DNA of 64,000 bases from positions 124,001 to 188,000 of the forward strand of contig NZ_SMBX01000006.1 in the NCBI RefSeq assembly GCF_004342005.1. Direction: 5' to 3'. Below the pieces are notes generated by a model. The model was not told where the DNA came from, did no database searches, and worked only from the letters and a program-made list of their open reading frames with translations. Shown one piece after another: positions 28,123 to 36,809 of this stretch (positions are counted from its first letter, which is position 1; every line of letters starts with the position of its first letter). The position numbers and the translations under genes were made by a program. The stretch is from Paracandidimonas soli (lineage in GTDB: Bacteria; Pseudomonadota; Gammaproteobacteria; Burkholderiales; Burkholderiaceae_B).

Positions 28123-28170
28123 CGCCCCAATGGCTGGAGAGATATTCAGCCATTGGGGCGTCTTCATTTC
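28123..28170 (+). terminator. Intrinsic terminator after dnaJ
   Basis: The 14-bp arm CGCCCCAATGGCTG (28123-28136) pairs perfectly with CAGCCATTGGGGCG (28147-28160) around a 10-nt loop. T-rich TCTTCATTTC follows. It is located 26 bp after the dnaJ stop. Confidence 0.85.
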
Positions 28171-28358
28171 TAGGCGGCTTATTGAAAGGAAGCGCCGCTG
28201 GGGATGGCGGGGTATTTTTGTCATCTGAAAGGAAGACTCCTGGTAACGGCTATGGTGAAATCAGGCTTCTGGCAGGCGTAGCTCACAGAGCAGATACTCT
28301 GTCATGAATCGAGCTGTATGTTCATGTGCTATAGTTTTACATGCCATAGAGATGCGTC

Positions 28359-28757
28359 GTGCAGATTTTCAAGACCAGAGGGGTGGCGCGATTTACCCGG
28401 CGTGAGCAAATTGCGGACTCCAGCCTGCAGGCAGCCATCGAGCGAGCGGCACGTGGTTCCATTGATGCGGATTTGGGCGGTGGCCTTATCAAGCAGCGCG
28501 TGGCGCGTCTTGGGCAAGGTCGATCCGGAGGTTTTCGGATGATCATCGCTTATCGCGAGGCCACTCGAGCAGTGTTTTTATACGGGTTTGCCAAGAGCGA
28601 TCTTGCCAACATCAGCCATGATGAATTGCGAACCCTACGCACTCTTGGAGCAAACTGGCTTGCAGCTTCGGCAGAGGTCGTTGGGCAAGCGTTAATCGAC
28701 GGTGATTTGCAGGAGATTGCACATGGCGACGAACAAATCAGGCCGCCTTGCCGATGA
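28359..28757 (+). CDS. RelE-like toxin of a type II toxin-antitoxin module (PF06296-type)
   Basis: A 132-residue protein from the GTG at 28359 (SD TAGAG). Segments FKTRGVARFTRREQI, IDADLGGGLIKQRVARLGQGRSGGFRMIIAY, VFLYGFAKSDLANISHDEL match the phage-derived RelE/HigB-like family, whose members act as ribosome-dependent mRNA interferases or have undefined toxicity. Its 3' end overlaps the antitoxin gene by 35 bp, the usual arrangement for toxin-first (HigBA-like) operons. It sits right after the dnaJ terminator in DNA of lower GC than its surroundings, which suggests insertion at a conserved locus boundary. Toxicity is inferred from family. Confidence 0.85.
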   Translation: MQIFKTRGVARFTRREQIADSSLQAAIERAARGSIDADLGGGLIKQRVARLGQGRSGGFRMIIAYREATRAVFLYGFAKSDLANISHDELRTLRTLGANWLAASAEVVGQALIDGDLQEIAHGDEQIRPPCR

Positions 28758-29055
28758 GCTTTTGGAAATGGCCGATGTACAGCGTCGGCTGGGGGTCATG
28801 GATGAAGCTACGCATCGGAAAATCACGGCCCGCCACTTGGGGCCGGATGCATTGCCTACCGCTGAGCCCATCACTGCCGCCCAAGTTCGGGAAGTGCGCG
28901 CTAAGGCGCATCTCAGCCAGGCTGCGCTTGCCCGCTATCTCAATATGACGACGGGTTATGTATCGCAGCTCGAACGCGGCGCGACACAGGCCAAGGGGCC
29001 AGCCCTTGTCCTGCTGAATGTTATCCGGCGCAAGGGGATCGAGGCGCTTCTTTGA
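28723..29055 (+). CDS. Xre/HTH antitoxin partner of the RelE-like toxin
   Basis: A 110-residue protein. The ATG at 28723 follows the SD AGGAG within the toxin gene. The C-terminal half is an Xre helix-turn-helix (ITAAQVREVRAKAHLSQAAL, ARYLNMTTGYVSQLERG, then GPALVLLNVIRRKGIEAL) of the type that represses its own operon. The N-terminal half (ADELLEMADVQRRLGVMDEATHRKITARHLG) probably contacts the toxin. Overlap and shared promoter imply co-regulation. A promoter-like TATAGT lies at about 28331 upstream of the toxin. Confidence 0.88.
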   Translation: MATNKSGRLADELLEMADVQRRLGVMDEATHRKITARHLGPDALPTAEPITAAQVREVRAKAHLSQAALARYLNMTTGYVSQLERGATQAKGPALVLLNVIRRKGIEALL

Positions 29056-29168
29056 AGCTCATGGCTTACAAGACCAGTTCCAGGACTTCGCCTGGCAAAC
29101 CATCAAAGTCCAGGGAACCGAATTTTGTCAGCGTAAGTTTCATGCGAGCGCTCCCTGGTATTTGACAC

Positions 29169-31925
29169 TTATTGCTTGGCTTGGTCCGATGCCAGCGCGG
29201 ACGCCATGTCATCGGGCTTGAGATAGGCGCGCAGCACGCGGTCGACGTCGGCCTTGGTCAGCGCGGCGATGCGCTTGTCCATTTCCGCCGACCAGGCGAA
29301 GGTGCGATCCAGGTCCATCAGGTGCATCCATGTGCCGGCGAGAGCACCGTCCTGGGCGCGGGCCAGCTTGCGGTAGTTCAGCAGCGCCTGGACGCCGGCC
29401 TGGATTTCCTCGTCGGAAAAGCCTTCCTTCAGCGCCGTGTCCAGTTCCTGGGCGATGACCTTCTGCAGGCGCTCGCTGGTATCGGGGGCATGGATGGCCT
29501 GCACCGACAGGCTGCCCGAAGGCTCGTGCGCGGAAACCGACAGACTGCTGCGTACGTCGTAGGAAAGGCCGTCCTGCACGCGCACGCGATTCCACAGGCG
29601 CGAGGTGGCCGAGCCGCCCAGCAGGTAGTTGGCCAGGATCAGGGCGGGATAGTCGGCATCAGTATCCTGCAGCTTCACCGGGAGGCGGGCCATGTAGAAC
29701 GCATTGGCCTTGCCGGGGGTATCGATCCGCAGATGGACGGGCTTCACAGTGTGGTATGGGTTGGACAGCCGTGTGTAGGAGGGGGCGGCCTGCCATGACT
29801 GGAAGCCTGTCCGCAGCGCCTGCGTGACGGCTTCCGGGTCCATGTCCCCGACAGCGGAAAACAGCATATTGCCGGCGCCGTAGAACTCCTTGTGGAAGGC
29901 TTTCAGGTCATCGGCGCTCAGCGCTTCGATGCGCTTCATGCTTTCTTCGAACGTGGGGGTGTAGCGCGGATCGTCCGCCGGCCAAGGATTGTCGTGGCGT
30001 GCCAGCGCCTGGCGCGCCAGGGCCGAAGGCTCGGACTTGGCATTGCTCAGGGATGTCAGCGCGCGGCGCTTGTAGCGTTCGAGCTCGGCGGCATCCAGGG
30101 ACGGGTTCCGCAGGATGTCGGCGACCAGGGCCAGGGTTTCGGGCAGGTGCTGACGCAGGGTGGAAATCTGCACGCTGACGGAGCCGGCGCTGCCGCTGAA
30201 TCCGACGTCGGCCTGCAGCGCGGTGAAGCGGTCCTGGATTTCCTGGCGGCTCAGGCTGGCGGTGCCGTGGTCCAGCAGGGCCGCCGTTGCTGCGGCGACG
30301 CCGGACTTGCCTTTCAGGGAGTCCGCATCGCCGAAGCGGACCAGCAGGCTGGCCTCCACGCGGTTGCCTCGGGTCGGCTTGGTCAGCAGGGCCGTGCGGA
30401 TGGAGCCGTGATCCAGCTCGATGACGCCGCGCTGCGTGCTGGCGTCGATGTTTTCCGGGCTGGCATCGAATGCGGCGGCCGAGCCTGCGTTTTCCTTGCC
30501 CTGGTAGCCGTCCAGCAGCGCCTGCAGGTCCGTGGCCGGCGCGGCGGGCGCGCGCAGGGGTTCGGGCGTCGGCAGGTAGGTGCCTTCCGTCCGGTTCGAT
30601 TGCACCAGGCGGGCGGCAAGCACGCGCTGGACGTCGTCCAGCGTTACGGTTTCGACACGGTCGCGCTGCAGGAACAGCAGGCGCCAGTCGCCGGCTGCCG
30701 CGGCTTCGGACAGCATGGAGGCCAGTGCTGCCGGGTCTGAAGTACCTTGCTGCCAGCCGGTCAGCCATTTGCTGCGCATGCGCTCCAGGTCGGCTTCCTG
30801 CAGGGATTCGCTGGCGAGCTTTTCCAGCGTTTCATTGAGTGTCTTGCGGGCCTTGTTGATGTCCATGCCGGCTTCCAGCTGGGCGCCGAACAGGGCGTAG
30901 CCCGGGTAGCGCTGGCTGGAAGCGAAGCCGAAGGCGGAGGATGCCAGGCCGGGTTCCACCAGCGCCTTGTACAGGCGGCCGGACGGCGTATCGCCAAGCG
31001 CGGCGATGCCGAGTTCGAAGGCCGCGCTGTCGGGATCGGCGGCGGACAGTCCATGGAAGAACGAGGCGACGATAGGCGTGCCGCCCTGCCTGCGCACCGT
31101 GACGCTGCGCTCGCCGTCCTGCACGGGTTCGACCGTGTATTCGCGCGGCAACTGCCGGTCGGGGCGGGGAATGGGGGAGAAGGCATCGTCGATGACCTTC
31201 AGCACGCTTTCCGGGTTGAACTTGCCCGAGACGATGAGGACGGCATTGTCGGGCTGGTAGTATTTGCGGTAGAACGCCCGCAATTGCTCGATGTCCACGT
31301 TTTCCACATCGGAGCGGGCGCCGATCACGCTGCGGCCATAGCTGTGCCATTGGTAGGCGGCGGCCTGCATTTGCTGCATCAGGATGCGGAACGGGCTGTT
31401 CTCGCCTTGCTCCATCTCGTTGCGCACCACGGTCATTTCGGCATCCAGGTCTTCGCGCAGGATCAGGGCGTTGACCATGGTGTCGGCCTGCCAGCGCAGA
31501 TACCATGCCAACTGCTCGGGATCAGCGGCGAAGGATGCATAGTAGTTGGTGCGGTCGTTCGATGTCGTGCCGTTGGCGCTCAGGCCGCGGCGGGAGAATT
31601 CCGCCAGCGCATTGCGCAGCGTAGGCGTGCCGCGAAACAGCATGTGCTCCAGCAGGTGGGCCATGCCGGTCTGGCCGTAGTTTTCATGGCGGGAGCCGAC
31701 CAGATAGGTCATGTTCACCGTGACGCTGGGCTTGGCCTCGTCAGGCGCCAGCAGGACGCGCAGGCCGTTTTCCAGGCGATATTCGGTGACGCCTTCGACG
31801 CTGGACTGCATCTGCACCGATGCAGGCAGGGCAGCCGTGCCGGCCGTTTTGGATAGCGCGGTGGCTGAAATGAGCATGGTGGATGACAGGAAAAAAGAAA
31901 GCGCAAGCTTGATGGAAGACTGCAT
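29169..31925 (-). CDS. Periplasmic M16 (pitrilysin-family) zinc protease with two M16 units
   Basis: A 918-residue protein. The ATG at 31925 begins a signal peptide (SIKLALSFFLSSTMLISATALS). The first M16 unit has the inverted zinc motif HLLEH at residues ~88-92 and the downstream Glu in RNEMEQGENSP, so it is catalytically competent. The C-terminal unit (about residues 480-900) lacks an HxxEH and matches the non-catalytic M16C half that completes the chamber. Family members degrade peptides and denatured proteins in the periplasm. It is a monocistronic-looking gene convergent with the antitoxin gene. The exact substrate is unknown. Confidence 0.93.
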   Translation of the reverse strand: MQSSIKLALSFFLSSTMLISATALSKTAGTAALPASVQMQSSVEGVTEYRLENGLRVLLAPDEAKPSVTVNMTYLVGSRHENYGQTGMAHLLEHMLFRGTPTLRNALAEFSRRGLSANGTTSNDRTNYYASFAADPEQLAWYLRWQADTMVNALILREDLDAEMTVVRNEMEQGENSPFRILMQQMQAAAYQWHSYGRSVIGARSDVENVDIEQLRAFYRKYYQPDNAVLIVSGKFNPESVLKVIDDAFSPIPRPDRQLPREYTVEPVQDGERSVTVRRQGGTPIVASFFHGLSAADPDSAAFELGIAALGDTPSGRLYKALVEPGLASSAFGFASSQRYPGYALFGAQLEAGMDINKARKTLNETLEKLASESLQEADLERMRSKWLTGWQQGTSDPAALASMLSEAAAAGDWRLLFLQRDRVETVTLDDVQRVLAARLVQSNRTEGTYLPTPEPLRAPAAPATDLQALLDGYQGKENAGSAAAFDASPENIDASTQRGVIELDHGSIRTALLTKPTRGNRVEASLLVRFGDADSLKGKSGVAAATAALLDHGTASLSRQEIQDRFTALQADVGFSGSAGSVSVQISTLRQHLPETLALVADILRNPSLDAAELERYKRRALTSLSNAKSEPSALARQALARHDNPWPADDPRYTPTFEESMKRIEALSADDLKAFHKEFYGAGNMLFSAVGDMDPEAVTQALRTGFQSWQAAPSYTRLSNPYHTVKPVHLRIDTPGKANAFYMARLPVKLQDTDADYPALILANYLLGGSATSRLWNRVRVQDGLSYDVRSSLSVSAHEPSGSLSVQAIHAPDTSERLQKVIAQELDTALKEGFSDEEIQAGVQALLNYRKLARAQDGALAGTWMHLMDLDRTFAWSAEMDKRIAALTKADVDRVLRAYLKPDDMASALASDQAKQ

Positions 31926-32005
31926 CGAGACATGTCCTCTCGGAAGAAAAACACAGGCTGCATGATAGCAGCCTGCCAAGTTGGACTACGGGTGGGGAGG
32001 TTGGT

Positions 32006-32638
32006 TCAAGTGTCCGCTGCCAGCCTCTGCAGCAATTGTTTCTGCACACCGGACCATTCGTCGGCCAGCAGGCTGTACATGACCGTGTCCCGCACGGTAC
32101 CGTCGCGCCGCAGCGCATGGTGGCGGATGACGCCGTCCTTTCTTGCTCCCAGGCGTTCGATGGCGTTCTGCGATGCGAGGTTGAGAATGTCGGTGCGCCA
32201 GCCGACGACGCCCGCGCCCAGGGTCTGGAAGGCATGCTGCAGCAGAAGCAGTTTGCATGCGGTATTGACATGGGTGCGCTGCCAACGCCTGGCGTACCAC
32301 GTGTAGCCGATCTCCAGCCTGGCCACCGAAGGGATGATGTCGTGATAGCGCGTGGTGCCTATGATGTCTTCGCTGTCGGTTTCCTCGACGACGAATGGCA
32401 GCATGTGGCCGGCCTTCAGGCCTTCCAGCGCGAGTGCGATGTATTGGGCGGCCTGGCCGGGGGCGGGGGCCGAGGTGACATTCAGTTTCCATAGTTCTCC
32501 GTCGGCGGCCGCGGACTCCAGCGCTTCGGCGTGTTCGGGCTGCATCGGAGTCAGCCTGACGCCGTATCCTTCGAGCGTAATGGGAGCGGGAGGCTGCTGG
32601 AATCCCGTGGAGTTCCTTTCGGTGGCGGAGGCTGGCAT
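32006..32638 (-). CDS. GNAT-family N-acetyltransferase (RimJ/RimL-like)
   Basis: A 210-residue acetyltransferase. An N-terminal extension (~25 residues) precedes the RimJ/RimL-type fold: ITLEGYGVRLTPMQPEHAEAL, IIGTTRYHDIIPSVARLEIGYTWY and, in the C-terminal half, NLASQNAIERLGARKDGVIR, the hallmark of this subgroup that positions acetyl-CoA. Such enzymes modify protein N-termini, antibiotics or small amines, and nothing here identifies the acceptor. The SD AGGA precedes the ATG. It diverges from the LLM flavin oxidoreductase, with a TATAGT-like -10 in the shared region pointing to the latter. Confidence 0.88.
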   Translation of the reverse strand: MPASATERNSTGFQQPPAPITLEGYGVRLTPMQPEHAEALESAAADGELWKLNVTSAPAPGQAAQYIALALEGLKAGHMLPFVVEETDSEDIIGTTRYHDIIPSVARLEIGYTWYARRWQRTHVNTACKLLLLQHAFQTLGAGVVGWRTDILNLASQNAIERLGARKDGVIRHHALRRDGTVRDTVMYSLLADEWSGVQKQLLQRLAADT

Positions 32639-32774
32639 GGCTTCGGTTCCTGTCGGAGGTTCGTGCTTGCGTCTGAATGCGTCGGCGCCATGCCATCGTA
32701 ACAGGGCATCCGGCCCTTCGGAAGGTTTGCTATAGTGAGCCGGTGAAGAATATCAGGCATTCGAGGGAGTATCG

Positions 32775-33773
32775 ATGGTAGCGCTATCCATTCTGGATCT
32801 GGCACGGGTCGCCGACAACACGAGTCCGCGCATGGCATTGGACAATGCGCGTTCGCTGGCCGGGCTGGCGGAGCTTTGCGGCTACCACAGGTTCTGGGTT
32901 GCCGAGCATCACAACATGCCGGGCATCGCCAGCGCCGCGACTTCGCTGCTGATCGCGCATATCGCCGCCGGCACGCAGACGATCCGCGTGGGAGCGGGAG
33001 GCATCATGCTGCCCAACCATGCGCCGCTGATCGTGGCGGAGCAGTTCGGCACGCTGGCGCAGCTGTTTCCCGGCCGCATCGATCTGGGGCTGGGGCGCGC
33101 GCCGGGCACGGACCAGGCCACGGTGCGGGCATTGCGCCGCACGGCCATGTCCGCCGAGCATTTTCCGCAGGACGTGCTGGAATTGCAGGCCTATTTCAGC
33201 AAGGAAGCTGCGGATTTCAGCGTGCAGGCGGTGCCTGCCGCGGGTACGGAGGTGCCGATCTGGATACTGGGATCCAGCACCTATGGCGCCTCGCTGGCGG
33301 CCGAGTTCGGCCTGCCGTATGCATTTGCCTCGCACTTTGCGCCGGATCAGCTGATGACGGCCCTCCAGGTCTATCGCAATCGTTTCAGGCCTTCGGAGCA
33401 TTGCTCCAGGCCTTATGTCATGGTGGGCGTGAACATCATTGCGGCGGATACCTCGGCGCATGCGCAGTATCTGTCCACTACGGCGAAGATGTCGTTCACC
33501 GATCTTCTGCGCGGCGTGACGCGTTTCAGCAAGCCGCCCATCGAGGACATGGATGCGTACTGGAACGAGGCGGAGGAGATGCGGGTCAGGCAGATGCTGG
33601 CGTGCTCCGTCGTAGGCGACCGGGAGCAGGTGCGCGTCGGCATCGATGCGCTGGTGGAGCAGACCGGGGCCGACGAACTGATGGTGGTGTCGGACATCTA
33701 CGATTTCCAGGAGCGCCAGCGCTCCATCCAACTGATCGCGGAAAGCATGGGCATGGCGCCGGCGTTCGTCTGA
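32775..33773 (+). CDS. LLM-class flavin-dependent oxidoreductase (bacterial luciferase-like)
   Basis: A 332-residue TIM-barrel flavoenzyme. The N-terminus [30 protein letters not shown] is followed by [42 protein letters not shown] and [16 protein letters not shown], the FMN-contacting core of the LLM superfamily (the MsnO8/YhbW-type subgroup). Such proteins are often annotated as putative monooxygenases and need a partner flavin reductase. No reductase is adjacent. The SD GGGAG lies six bases before the ATG. Substrate unknown. Confidence 0.9.
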   Translation: MVALSILDLARVADNTSPRMALDNARSLAGLAELCGYHRFWVAEHHNMPGIASAATSLLIAHIAAGTQTIRVGAGGIMLPNHAPLIVAEQFGTLAQLFPGRIDLGLGRAPGTDQATVRALRRTAMSAEHFPQDVLELQAYFSKEAADFSVQAVPAAGTEVPIWILGSSTYGASLAAEFGLPYAFASHFAPDQLMTALQVYRNRFRPSEHCSRPYVMVGVNIIAADTSAHAQYLSTTAKMSFTDLLRGVTRFSKPPIEDMDAYWNEAEEMRVRQMLACSVVGDREQVRVGIDALVEQTGADELMVVSDIYDFQERQRSIQLIAESMGMAPAFV

Positions 33774-33794
33774 GCCTCTGTGTTTGCAGTGATC

Positions 33795-33862
33795 GCCTGC
33801 TGTGGCGCAAAGCCCTCCAGGCACATTGGAAGGAGCCGAGGGTGCTTTTTGCCACAGCAGGC
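33795..33862. terminator. Bidirectional terminator between convergent genes
   Basis: A perfect 12-bp inverted repeat GCCTGCTGTGGC (33795-33806) / GCCACAGCAGGC (33851-33862) encloses a second imperfect hairpin starting AAAGCCCTC and ending GAGGGTGCTTTTT. It lies exactly between the convergent LLM and DUF1841 genes. The inner hairpin has T-runs on both strands. Confidence 0.65.
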
Positions 33863-33879
33863 TGGAATGCGAGGGGCAG

Positions 33880-34302
33880 TCAGCGGATGTGCTTGCGGAT
33901 AAGCTCGAGATAGCTGTCGTTGTCCAGCGGCTTGCCCAGGCGCTGGGCTTCCCAGACGACCTGTCCCAGGCTTTCCATGATGATGTGCACGGCCTGGTGC
34001 TCGTCGTGTGTTGCCAGCAGTTGCTGGTAGGCGGCCCGGATGCCCGGCGGCTGATCGACGGACAGTTGCTCGGCGATGGCGAGATGCATCGACAGGTGCA
34101 GGAAGGGGTTGGTGCGGCCTTGCTCCACCGTGTATTCCGCTTCCAGCGCTTCGGGGCTTTCCAGGTCAGCGTGGTATTCGGGATGCTGCAGCGCCCAGTC
34201 GACGGCGATGCTTTCCAGCGGTGTCAGCACTTCCCTGGACTTGTGCTTGCGCCAGGCTTCTGTAAAGAACTGGCGGACTTGTTCGCGGGTGGGGTTGAAC
34301 AT
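33880..34302 (-). CDS. DUF1841 family protein
   Basis: A 140-residue protein beginning MFNPTREQVRQFFTEAWRKHK and containing TPLESIAVDWALQHPEYHADL and NPFLHLSMHLAIAEQLSVDQPPGIR, which is the conserved DUF1841 pattern restricted mainly to beta/gammaproteobacteria. The His-rich helices (HPEYH, FLHLSMHL, HDEH) might bind metal, but no function is known. It is 21 bp downstream of a hypothetical gene on the same strand, so the two may be cotranscribed. Confidence 0.85.
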   Translation of the reverse strand: MFNPTREQVRQFFTEAWRKHKSREVLTPLESIAVDWALQHPEYHADLESPEALEAEYTVEQGRTNPFLHLSMHLAIAEQLSVDQPPGIRAAYQQLLATHDEHQAVHIIMESLGQVVWEAQRLGKPLDNDSYLELIRKHIR

Positions 34303-34323
34303 GGCGTATCGGTGTCTGAACGG

Positions 34324-34674
34324 TCAGTGATGGTTGCGCAGGCGGGGGCTGATGGTGATCTCGTCGATCTGGGCGCTGAAGTTGGCCAGCAGGAATTGCG
34401 CCAGCGCGCCGTGCAGGGTGGCGTAGATGGCCTGGCGGTTGTCCGTATCGGCCGTCTTGTGGTTCATGCCGAAGAACACGACGGGATCGCCAGATTCGTC
34501 TTCGTTGACGCCGACCTTGAAGAAGGCCGCGCCGGCAAGCGGCTCGGTTGTGTGGTGCAGCTCAAGGGTGGCTGCGTTCAGGTGTTTCCACGAAGTGACC
34601 GCACCGGTATCGATGGCCTTCAGTATGCTGGCCACCAGCGCTTTGGGCTGCTTGGTATAGACGGCGAGTGCCAT
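34324..34674 (-). CDS. Hypothetical protein (116 aa)
   Basis: Not recognised. The ATG at 34674 has the SD GGAG eight bases upstream, and codon use is like its neighbours', so it is likely a real gene. Visible segments are KQPKALVASILKAIDTGAVTSW near the N-terminus, a beta-rich middle (GAAFFKVGVNEDESGDPVVFFGMN), then a helix NRQAIYATLHGALAQFLLANF and ITISPRLRNHH. It has no signal or membrane helix. It is probably cotranscribed with the DUF1841 gene downstream. The leader upstream contains a long hairpin (34689-34728) and the tandem repeat array. Confidence 0.65.
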   Translation of the reverse strand: MALAVYTKQPKALVASILKAIDTGAVTSWKHLNAATLELHHTTEPLAGAAFFKVGVNEDESGDPVVFFGMNHKTADTDNRQAIYATLHGALAQFLLANFSAQIDEITISPRLRNHH

Positions 34675-34688
34675 GATGGCTCCAGAGT

Positions 34689-34728
34689 TGATACAGCCGC
34701 CATTGGAACATAAATGACGGCTGTATCA
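34689..34728 (-). promoter_or_regulatory. Long hairpin in the 5' leader of the hypothetical gene at 34324-34674
   Basis: TGATACAGCCG (34689-34699) and CGGCTGTATCA (34718-34728) are perfect inverted repeats. CATT/AATG pairing extends the stem inward past one mismatch. It starts 15 bp before the gene's ATG, where it could act on translation or mark the end of the adjacent repeat cluster. Confidence 0.5.
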
Positions 34729-34746
34729 GCGCGGCCATGCCGCCCT

Positions 34747-35001
34747 GGCTCCGCTGCGCGGTCCACCTCGCGGCCTGCATGCCGCTCGGATTCGCTAGGC
34801 ATAGAACAGTCCTCAGGACTGTTCTATGTCCGGCTCCGCTGCGCGGTCCACCTCGCGGCCTGCATGCCGCTCGGATTCGCTAGGCATAGAACAGTCCTCA
34901 GGACTGTTTTATGTCCGGCTCCGCTGCGCGGTCCACCTCGCGGCCTGCATGCCGCTCGGATTCGCTAGGCATAGAACAGTCCTCAGGACTGTTCTATGTC
35001 C
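34747..35001. repeat. Tandem array of three 85-bp repeats, each carrying a 27-bp palindrome
   Basis: Copies start at GGCTCCGCTG at 34747, 34832 and 34917 (period 85 bp) and are nearly identical. Each ends with a palindrome of arm ATAGAACAGTCCT, a single central C and the complementary arm (34801-34827, 34886-34912, 34971-34997). The second copy has one C-to-T change in its right arm. The period is not a multiple of three, so the open frames through it are not coding. The first half of each unit (containing CCACCTCGCGGCCTGCATGC) recurs inverted at 36894. Confidence 0.95.
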
Positions 35002-35005
35002 GAGC

Positions 35006-35179
35006 TCATCCCCCGCAGCCGCCGCAGCAGCCGCCTTCGGCGTGGACGTCGCGGGCGGGTTCTTGCGTGTCTGCGTCATTGCGGGTCTTGCGGGAGATTT
35101 CGGTGGCTTCCGCGGCGTTGCCTGCGGCCTGTTCGTTGCGGTCGGTTTCCGGAGTGCGGGAAAGGGAGGAGGCTTGCAT
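35006..35179 (-). CDS. 57-aa peptide with C-terminal Cys/Gly motif
   Basis: A short gene from the ATG at 35179, reading MQASSLSRTPETDRNEQAAG and ending EGGCCGGCGG just before the TGA at 35006. The first ~45 residues are polar, Ala/Glu/Arg/Asn-rich and probably disordered. All three cysteines sit in the terminal CCGGC motif, which suggests metal binding or a modification site. The peptide is not assigned to a family. An AGGAA about ten bases upstream may serve as SD. It follows the MocR gene on the same strand after a 215-bp gap, and its stop abuts the 85-bp repeat array. Confidence 0.6.
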   Translation of the reverse strand: MQASSLSRTPETDRNEQAAGNAAEATEISRKTRNDADTQEPARDVHAEGGCCGGCGG

Positions 35180-35394
35180 GGAGGGAGTTCCTGTGGGTTG
35201 CGATGAGTGGCCTGGGCGGCATGAGTGCGTCGGTATCGAAGCGCTCATGTGCGCGAGCGACGTCCGCCATTTTATGGGGGAGGGGTGCGGAACCACGGAA
35301 TAACCGCATGTCGAAAATGGTGACGCCAGGGGACTCCGGGCGTATGCGGGCCGAGGGATGGAAGAGCCGATGCGGGCTCGTCCTGGACGCCTGG

Positions 35395-36783
35395 CTATGC
35401 TGCCTGGGACAGCGTCCGCGACAATACGCTGAAGATGCGCTCGTCGCCGCATTGGGCTACATTGAAGCGTAGAAATCCGCTTGCGCTCAGGGACTGGCTG
35501 AAGACGTTGCCCGGCGCCAGCACGACGCCCTGCTTCAGGCAGGCGCGGGCGATGCCGGCGGCATCGATGCCGTGAGGGAGCTGGCACCAGAGGAACATGC
35601 CGGCTTGCGGGACGAGCCAAGGGACGATGCCCAGCCTGCCCAGTCGCGCAACGGCGGTTTCCATGGCGGCCGCCAGCCGGTTGCGCAGGGCCTCCAGGTG
35701 CTTGCGGTAGCCGCTGTCGGTCAGGGTGGACAGCATGGCTGCCGCGGCAAGATGGCCTCCGCCGAAAGCGGTGGCGATCTTCAAGTCGGTCAATTGGTCG
35801 ATCCAGTCTGCGCGGGCGGCGATGTAGCCGCAGCGCAGCGAGGCGGAAACGGTCTTGGAGAAACTGCCGATGTGGATCACGTTCGACAGGCCGTCGAATG
35901 CCGCCAGACGGGGAGCGGGATGGATTTCGAAGTCGGCAAAGATGTCGTCTTCCACAATGATCAGCCCGGCGCTGTCGGCCAGCTTGAGCAGGCGGTGGGC
36001 CGTGAGCGGCGACAGGATCGCGCCGGTGGGATTGTGGATGCCGGAATTCGTGATGTACAGGCGGGGCTTGTGCTGGCGCAGTGCCGTTTCGAAGGCGGCC
36101 GTGTCCGGGCCGGAAGGAGTCATGGGAATGCCGGTGGCCGTGGCGCGGTGGGCGCGCAGCAGGGCATGGAAGTTGAAATAGCAGGGGTCGTCCACCAGCA
36201 CGGTGTCCCCGGGTTCCAGCAGGAGCCGGCAGATGAGGTCGATGGCTTGTGTGCTGGAATCCGCCAGCAGGATCTGGCGGGGCGGGGCCTCGATATCCAG
36301 CGCGGCCATGCGCCGCGCCAGCAGCTGGCGCAACTCGGGCAGGCCCTGCGGCGTGGCGTAGTCCACCAGCCTGGCGTTGCGGGACTGCGCCAGGCTGCGC
36401 AGGGCGCGGCGCATGCCGGCTTCGTACATCCAGTCGTCGGGCAGCCAGCCGCAGCCCGGCTTCAGCGTATCGGGACCGGCTTCCAGCGCCTGGCGCGATA
36501 CCCATAGCGGGTCGATGGCGCGGTCCGCGCGCGGCTCGATGTCCGACAGCGCCAGCGGCGGCATGGGGCCGCAGACATAGAAGCCGGATCCCTGGCGGGC
36601 GCGGATGACGTTTTCCGCCGCCAGCCGCTCGTAGGCCTCGACGACCGTGGAGACCGAGAAACCCAGTGTCTTGGCCAGGGCGCGTACGGAAGGAAGGCGC
36701 GTCCCGGGAGGGTAGGTGCGCGAGGTGATCCTGGACTGGATGGTCTGCATGACCGTTTCTATGCGTGTCGGGCTTTGGGCCAT
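35395..36783 (-). CDS. MocR-type PLP-dependent transcriptional regulator (GntR HTH + aminotransferase fold)
   Basis: A 462-residue regulator. The N-terminal GntR winged helix (IQSRITSRTYPPGTRLPSVR, ALAKTLGFSVSTVVEAYERL, RQGSGFYVCG) is linked to a fold-type I aminotransferase domain with DPCYFNFHALL, IVEDDIFADFE and the Schiff-base Lys region HIGSFSKTVSASLRCGYIA. MocR proteins sense PLP or amino-compound adducts. The ATG at 36783 places the HTH at the usual distance from the N-terminus. Further in-frame ATGs upstream would run into the operator. It diverges from a DMT exporter, its probable target. The intergenic region carries the direct repeats typical for this family. Confidence 0.93.
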   Translation of the reverse strand: MAQSPTRIETVMQTIQSRITSRTYPPGTRLPSVRALAKTLGFSVSTVVEAYERLAAENVIRARQGSGFYVCGPMPPLALSDIEPRADRAIDPLWVSRQALEAGPDTLKPGCGWLPDDWMYEAGMRRALRSLAQSRNARLVDYATPQGLPELRQLLARRMAALDIEAPPRQILLADSSTQAIDLICRLLLEPGDTVLVDDPCYFNFHALLRAHRATATGIPMTPSGPDTAAFETALRQHKPRLYITNSGIHNPTGAILSPLTAHRLLKLADSAGLIIVEDDIFADFEIHPAPRLAAFDGLSNVIHIGSFSKTVSASLRCGYIAARADWIDQLTDLKIATAFGGGHLAAAAMLSTLTDSGYRKHLEALRNRLAAAMETAVARLGRLGIVPWLVPQAGMFLWCQLPHGIDAAGIARACLKQGVVLAPGNVFSQSLSASGFLRFNVAQCGDERIFSVLSRTLSQAA

Positions 36784-36809
36784 GGCGGTGACTTCCTGGC
36801 GGCGATATG

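Noticed and set aside
28159-29168. Prophage or integron around the toxin-antitoxin pair
   Set aside because: No integrase, attachment-site duplication or phage gene is present. Only the two-gene module is seen.
34747-35001. CRISPR array
   Set aside because: The 85-bp units are contiguous tandem copies without unique spacers, and no cas genes occur in the window.
34826-35472. Plus-strand frames running through the 85-bp repeats into the following sequence
   Set aside because: The repeat period is not divisible by three, so each copy is read in another frame. The sequence beyond 35006 is better explained by the minus-strand Cys/Gly peptide.
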